Shown here one piece after another: positions 58,701 through 64,000 of a stretch of DNA of 64,000 nucleotides. Every line of letters starts with the position of its first letter. Within the stretch, counting starts at the first letter, position 1. Under the pieces are notes generated by a model, which was given only the letters and a program-made list of their open reading frames with translations, ran no database searches and had not been told where the DNA came from. This DNA is from Calvatia gigantea (lineage: Eukaryota; Basidiomycota; Agaricomycetes; Agaricales; Lycoperdaceae). The stretch is from NCBI GenBank assembly GCA_025093985.1, contig JACAAK010000001.1:3100001-3164000 (forward strand), in the 5' to 3' direction. A program made the position numbers and the translations under genes.

Positions 58701-60237
58701 AATGATCTGCACGAAGACGGGATGGGCAATTGAATTATATTACGCGATAGTGAGCATTACGAAAGGCCATCGGATCCCCCCATTGGCCCGTTTAGTGGGA
58801 AGCATTGCAGAAGTGTCTTTTTAAATTGAACATCAACTGATGCTCCAGAAGAGACCGCGCGCAATTCCAATGACACTCGATAATTTAAGCGAAGTCTGCC
58901 CAAGGAAAAATAATGTCGCCCGCCGATGGCGCCTAGCGTCTTGCCTACCATTACGGGATGGGGATGGGAAGTGACGAGTGTGAGTGAGTCAGACTGATAC
59001 TCGGTGCGTAGACAAGGACGTTGGGAGTGATTGTTGGCAGCGAAACGGAGGTATCTGCCTTGTATCTGAGAAGCTGATACATATTTTTCACTTCGTTATA
59101 TTTAACCTTTATTCGCTGCTTTGGTGAGCACATAAGCGATAAACGTATCACATCACTACTATCTCGATAGACTTTGAGCTTGTAGTACTGCCACTCACTC
59201 TCCGACAGGGCCCGGGTACGCCGAAATCAATCAATTTGATGTCCGATTAGGTATGCTTGACGAGTGCGTAGAGAAGTCTTTAGGAAGCCCACCTGGGCAA
59301 GCGCAAATGATTGAGCATGCCACAAGACTTTTGTGGCGAACCAGGAGTTATAGAAGCCCAGCTCCCAATGGGAAAATGGTGCACGCGGTGGTTTCTACCT
59401 AAGTGACCGCGGCCAGCGGTAATGAAAGACCTTCAAAGAACCAGCCTTACGACGGACGTGGGTAACTTGTCAGCCAGGAGCCGGTTAATTATTCGATTAC
59501 CTGTAATCTGATCGTTATCGCTTTATCATGTACGCGAGCAACACCTTCCACTGTGACAATGACCATGTAGCTGGCATATGAGCGGTTTGAAGCGGGCGAA
59601 GATAGATATCAACTCCGCGCTCCAGCACTATCCATTGGAGGTGAGTATCCTTGACTCTGAGGAGCAAGGGAGACGGCCGAGGTTCTCGTGCGGTTTTATT
59701 AAGGAAGTGATATCCGCCCATAATTCCTTTTGGGTAACCAGGTCACATGGGTTTGCTGACCTTCACACTAAATCCCGATGTCCAGTGTGCACCAGTGAGA
59801 GAATATGGGCCCAGTTGCATGCCAATGTGTCATTTTCAACTGGGATATTCAGGAGTGTTAAGTATGCGAGGGGAAAGGAGACCAGAGAAGACGACTTCGA
59901 TCAATGATCCGGGAATAGTACCTAGTCAAATCGGGTTATTTTAAGATGAGGCCAACTCCAAGTAAGATCTGGTTGACGATCAAGTTCAATTTTCTTCAGT
60001 TTACGCCAAGTAAACGTGCAAACAACGGACAACGGTGAGTTTCATGCTCCTGCCGCTTCATTTTGTTGCGTCCGCTGTCTTTCCACGTACTCGTCTCCAG
60101 TTATGCATACGCATCGGGTGGCGATCTGAAAGGCGCAATTGTTGGACCGGTATATATATGCCTGAACTTTTCTTTCAGCTTTTGGAATCAACGACCCTTT
60201 CCAGACTTTCTTCAGTCTTCCTACCTCTCTCATTACA
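55742..60237. other. 4.5 kb without a recognisable gene
   Basis: Many short frames on both strands. The better ones lie on the minus strand (56375-56803 with YADITLGASRLGFDDPDGD; 57317-57544; 57800-58081; 58146-58349 with NRKVTLLDFNSDDFDTVKG), but they share no family signature and do not join convincingly. This could be a degraded multi-exon minus-strand gene, or plain intergenic DNA. 60000-60237 is the 5' flank of the PABA gene. Confidence 0.4.
60151..60159 (+). promoter_or_regulatory. TATA-like box of the ADC synthase gene
   Basis: TATATATAT lies 79 bp before the start codon at 60238, with CT-rich sequence (CTTTCCAGACTTTCTTC) between, a typical fungal core promoter arrangement. Confidence 0.4.
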
Positions 60238-62546
60238 ATGGCTGAAGCCAAACCCCATGTTCTTTTGGTTGACTCCTACTGCTCCTTCGCTTACAAGTAC
60301 GTATCAATTCCACTTCCGCATACTCACGTCCTGACTAACCTCTCTCAGTCTCGCAGCACTGACCAAGAAGGCCATTCCAGGCTGTACCTTGCACGTCATC
60401 AAGAATGATACCCACACCATCCAAGATTTGCTCCCCGTCCTCAGCCAGTTTTCTGCCATCATCGTCGGGCCTGGTCCCGGCTCTCCTGATATCCCAACCG
60501 ACATTGGTGTCGTTTGTGACCTCTGGAAGGTAGCAGACAAGGATATGGTCCCAATGTTTGGTGTTTGCTTGGGTCAACAATCCCTGACAATTGAGAATGG
60601 TGGTACCATTCACCGACTCGGCACCGTGAAGCATGGTCAGGTCTCCGTTGTTCACCATAATGGCAAGGAGATCTTTGCAGGATTGGGAGACATCAAAGTC
60701 GTGCGATATCACTCACTTCACGTTCGACCAAAAGCTGGGGGACTTATTGAAGAATTGGCCTGGTCGGAGGATGAGGAGAACGGTGTTGTCGTGATGGGTG
60801 TCAGGCATACCGAGAAGCCATTCTGGGCTGTCCAGTATCACCCAGAGTCTGTTTTGACAGACGAGGGAGGTCTCAGGGTTTTCGAGAACTTCTGGAAGCT
60901 TGCACAGACATGGAACCGGCAGAACCGTCCTTCCTTCCAACCCCCGCACGAGCTCAACCTCGAGGGTTCCCACATCTGGCCCCGTATTAATGGACGCTAC
61001 TCCGCACATGCCTTCCAGAAGTCCCTTGGCAATGTTACGTACACCTCACTTGAGGTACCCAACCTTTCTGTCATCGACCTTTGCGAGTTCCTCGGTGCCA
61101 ATGATGACTCCAAACGCTTCATTTTCCTCGACAGTGCCGCTAACCCCGGTCAACACTCCGTTGTTGCTTGCTTGAACGACTCCTCCCCACAATTTACCCA
61201 CTTCGTCCATGAGAACTTCATCGAAGTCTCGACTGCTAACATGAAACAACGCCACGAGCTTGCCGGCAAGGACTACTGGACCTGGCTCGACGAGTACCGC
61301 GAGTCGCGCAAGGTTACCGGTGGAGACACTAGTGTTCCTTTCTGGGGTGGTTTCGCTGGGTACCTCACCTACGAGGCTGGCTTTGGCGGTCTGGGTGTTT
61401 CTGTTCCCAGGAAGGATGGACACAGTACCGTCAACCACCCTGATGTTAACCTCGTCTGGGTTGACCGCAGCGTCGTCATCGATGTCTCCACCTCGCAAGT
61501 TTGGGTTCAATCATTGGTCCCTAATGACCACGAGTGGGTCCATGAGATGGCCAAGCAACTTACTGCTTTGCCCAAGGCCTCGCCCATCCCTGAAATCCCC
61601 GCCCAGTCGAACATCAGCGTCAAGTTCCCCGACCCACAGCAGTACATGACGGACATCAACCGTTCCAAGGAATACCTTTTCTCTGGTGACTCCTATGAGC
61701 TCTGTCTCACTGGCCTCACCAAGATCACCGTGCCCAAGGAGGAAGCCATCACAACCTGGAACAGGTACAAGCTCCTCCGCGACGTCAACGCAGCACCCCA
61801 CGCTGGCTACCTCCGCCTCCAACCCACTACTTTCCTCTCTGCCTCTCCTGAGCGTTTCCTTTCATACTCTCGTTCCCCTGGCGCCGTCTGTGAGCTTCGT
61901 CCTATCAAAGGCACAGTCCGCAAGCTCCCACACATCACTCGGGAGATTGCCGAGGAGATGTTGGCCGGTAGCCGCAAGGAGATCGCTGAGAACTTGATGA
62001 TTGTTGATCTCATTCGTCATGATCTGCATAACGCTGTTGGCGAGCACGTTGATTGCTCGAAGTTCTGCGGTGTTGAGGAGTATAAGACTTTGTGGCAGCT
62101 TGTTAGTGTTATTGAGGGTTCTTTGCCTGAGGGCACGTCTGTTGAGGTTGATGATAGTCTTGGTTGGGAGGTTTTGAGGCGTAGCTTGCCACCTGGTATG
62201 TTTTATCCGTTATTCTCCGAAGAAAGATGGAGCTGATCGCATATGTATTACAGGCAGTATGACTGGTGCCCCCAAGAAACGCAGCGTCGAACTCCTCCAA
62301 GGACTCGAAGGATTCGAGCGTGGTCCCTACTCCGGTGTCTTTGGCTACTGGTGCGCCGGCGGTGGTGGTGACTGGTCCGTTACCATCCGCTCCTGCTTCC
62401 TTCACGATTCGAAGAAGGGTGGTGATGAAGAATGGGTGATCGGTGCTGGTGGTGCCATCACTGCTCTTTCTGAACCTGAGGCCGAGTTGGAGGAGACGAA
62501 CGTCAAACTCAATGGTGTCCTTCGCGGTTTCGGTGCCTCTGCTTAA
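60238..62546 (+). CDS. ABZ1: 4-amino-4-deoxychorismate synthase (PabA-PabB fusion)
   Basis: Makes 4-amino-4-deoxychorismate from chorismate and glutamine for p-aminobenzoate and folate synthesis, in the cytosol. Three exons: 60238-60296, 60349-62195, 62254-62546. The N-terminal glutamine amidotransferase has HVLLVDSYCSFAYN, VGPGPGSPDIP, nucleophile elbow FGVCLGQQSL and HxE (QYHPESVLT). The C-terminal synthase has YELCLTGLTKI, RFLSYSRSP, ELRPIKGTVRK (Lys at the chorismate site), MIVDLIRHDL, GSMTGAPKKRS and YSGVFGYW. About 730 aa, normal for the fused fungal enzyme; no frame break. It is the best-behaved long gene of the window and a useful standard for judging indels elsewhere. Confidence 0.96.
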
Positions 62547-63093
62547 ATGGCTTCGTCGTGTTCCTAGAGTTACCCCATTTTCCCAAAACTATGACCATTT
62601 CTAGCAGCATTATTTTTTTTCATCGTTTTCTTGTTTCGAACAAGACGAGTAATTTACACCGGGTAAATAAATCATATTGTACTGTGTACATTGTCACCAT
62701 ATTCCTTTCAAGTATAGGTAGGTCTTCCGAGGGCGGTATAGAAGATTCTTGTGTATAAAGGCGCATTTTTTGTACAGGATATTTCAGCAATAATATGAGT
62801 TCTACCGTTTTGGCACACGCGAAGTCAAGAATCTTAGCCCAACTTCCAAGCACATGTTTTCAGTCTGATATGTTTTTGTCACATGACATAATACGTTGAT
62901 TGACTTCTCGCGCTTATTCCCACGCCTCTTAGCCAGGGAGTCCCTGATGTCGATAACTCGGCTCCTTTCTCTCCCACTTACCACGAACAAACGCCGGCCG
63001 ATATCCATATTCCATTAATCCCCTCTTGGATAACCAAACCCTGTGATTCATAGTACAGACTAATACAACAAACGCGACTTGTTTGCGGATCCG
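62547..63093. other. Intergenic region
   Basis: 3' flank of ADC synthase and presumed promoter of the downstream gene. Minus-strand frames here (62620-63126) show no motif and are regarded as shadows. Confidence 0.4.
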
Positions 63094-64000
63094 ATGCCCC
63101 GAACAAGAAATATCACCCGCCAACAATGGGAAGCGGCCGTTTCGCCTACCGCTGACCCAGGTGCGGCTACGATTAGGTCTCTAGACTCAAGTCTACATGA
63201 GAGAAATACCAGTACCTCGACATTTGCCCACCCGACCGATCACTGGTCGACTCTCAGTGTCGGATCTTCGAAGGAGAATTATGGCTACGACGATGAGAAT
63301 GACGATTATGCAGGCGGGGATGAGAATGAACCGCCAGTGACACTTGGAAAAGGGAAAGGGAAGGAAAAAGAGTCGATAGAAAGAGCAACGAGGAAGAAAC
63401 GGCCATTGCAGGATATCACTGATATCGTCGTCTCAAAGGGAAACCAACCGGGCGATAATCCAAAGCGAAGGAAACGCGTAAGGCGCACACACCGCCAACC
63501 ATTAGCACCGCTACAACTTTCCACTACCGCGGAACGGACACCAGTCCATAATCCACGGTTCCCCTCGTCGTTACCACCTTCTTCACCCCCGCCGCCCGCA
63601 TCTTTTGAACAACCCCTACCGGATACGCGGACGCGAAGTGGAGTTTGGGAGCCTATCCTTTCACAGGAGCAGGAGGATCTTCCTATAGCCTCAGATGACG
63701 CGGAACCTTCAAATAACTCGGACCCTTTCGGTTTCTTCGCTGTTGAGAAGGAACTTAAAGCCAAACGCCATGCGCGACCTCCCTTGGGTCAAGGGTCGGG
63801 GGCAAGGGAGGCGGGTGGATTGGTCCTCGTCCCTGCTACATCTCCTCTCAGGCTAGACCTCAGTGTTATAACCAACGCGGGCGAAGGCGATGGGGAGGAA
63901 GAGATGATCTCACCTTGTGCCACCCCGCCAACGCCGCATAAGAAGAAGCGGAGACGGAAGGCTAGTATTGTAGATGAAAGGGTGGAGGAAGACTGTTTGC
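63094..64000 (+). CDS. Basic, low-complexity nuclear-type protein with KEN box (partial)
   Basis: An open frame from ATG 63094 (MPRTRNITRQQWEAAV) runs without a stop to the window edge, at least 302 codons. It is rich in Pro, Ser, Lys and Arg with an acidic patch (YDDENDDYAGGDENE), clusters of basic residues (KRRKRVRRTHR, HKKKRRRK) that look like nuclear localisation signals, a KEN motif (SSKENYGYDD) and a KRPLQDITDI motif. A conserved-looking segment, NSDPFGFFAVEKELKAK, follows. The PLxDIT and KEN combination is seen in several cell-cycle proteins degraded by the APC/C. Identity is not established; cohesion or mitotic regulators are candidates only. The C-terminus lies outside the window. 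Confidence 0.65.
   Translation, partial: MPRTRNITRQQWEAAVSPTADPGAATIRSLDSSLHERNTSTSTFAHPTDHWSTLSVGSSKENYGYDDENDDYAGGDENEPPVTLGKGKGKEKESIERATRKKRPLQDITDIVVSKGNQPGDNPKRRKRVRRTHRQPLAPLQLSTTAERTPVHNPRFPSSLPPSSPPPPASFEQPLPDTRTRSGVWEPILSQEQEDLPIASDDAEPSNNSDPFGFFAVEKELKAKRHARPPLGQGSGAREAGGLVLVPATSPLRLDLSVITNAGEGDGEEEMISPCATPPTPHKKKRRRKASIVDERVEEDCL

Overview
The window looks like the nuclear genome of a mushroom-forming basidiomycete (Agaricomycetes). The signs are intron-dense genes with mostly 45-80 nt introns, GC-AG introns and very short exons; NACHT NTPase genes of the type expanded in these fungi; an F-box/LRR-like protein of the basidiomycete kind; and nested Ty1/copia retrotransposons. The genus cannot be named from sequence alone.

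Layout. 1.4-8.2 kb: a tandem duplication on the minus strand of a two-gene unit, ERV2 sulfhydryl oxidase followed by a prolyl-aminopeptidase-like hydrolase. The outer ERV2 copy is a remnant that has lost its CxxC active site. 8.8-11.1 kb: a decayed NACHT NTPase, followed by a short TCCGGATAA-type repeat cluster. 12.5-13.3 kb: LSM4. 14.2-17.7 kb: a small family of four-helix membrane proteins (two intact, one dead). 17.9-22.8 kb: two copies of a DUF2828/von Willebrand A protein, both broken. 23.1-27.2 kb: an open reading frame in which a 6-phosphofructo-2-kinase/fructose-2,6-bisphosphatase continues in frame into a NACHT NTPase; this is the most unusual object in the window. 28-46 kb: a transposon nest. 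A decayed copia element (B, 30163-45756, target duplication ATCTC) contains a 1.3-kb non-autonomous insertion (C) and a young, coding-competent copia element (A, 1957-codon gag-pol) in its 3' LTR. Two solo LTRs with perfect 5-bp target duplications lie just upstream. 46.3-48.9 kb: a further broken membrane-protein fragment plus DUF2828 copy. 49.8-62.5 kb: conserved housekeeping genes, namely asparaginyl-tRNA synthetase, DPH5 (diphthamide pathway), an F-box protein and 4-amino-4-deoxychorismate synthase (folate/PABA). The window ends inside a basic, low-complexity protein with a KEN box.

Three imperfect copies of the block [four-helix membrane protein (+) / DUF2828 (-) / 5' flank of asparaginyl-tRNA synthetase (+)] can be recognised. 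Only the last still carries the intact tRNA synthetase, so the region grew by segmental duplication and then decayed. The retrotransposon nest landed in the middle copy.

Caution on data quality. Several otherwise conserved genes carry single-base indels, many in homopolymer runs, and 44625-45315 looks like low-quality reads assembled in the wrong place. Some frame breaks may therefore be sequencing errors. No tRNA, rRNA or CRISPR feature was found.
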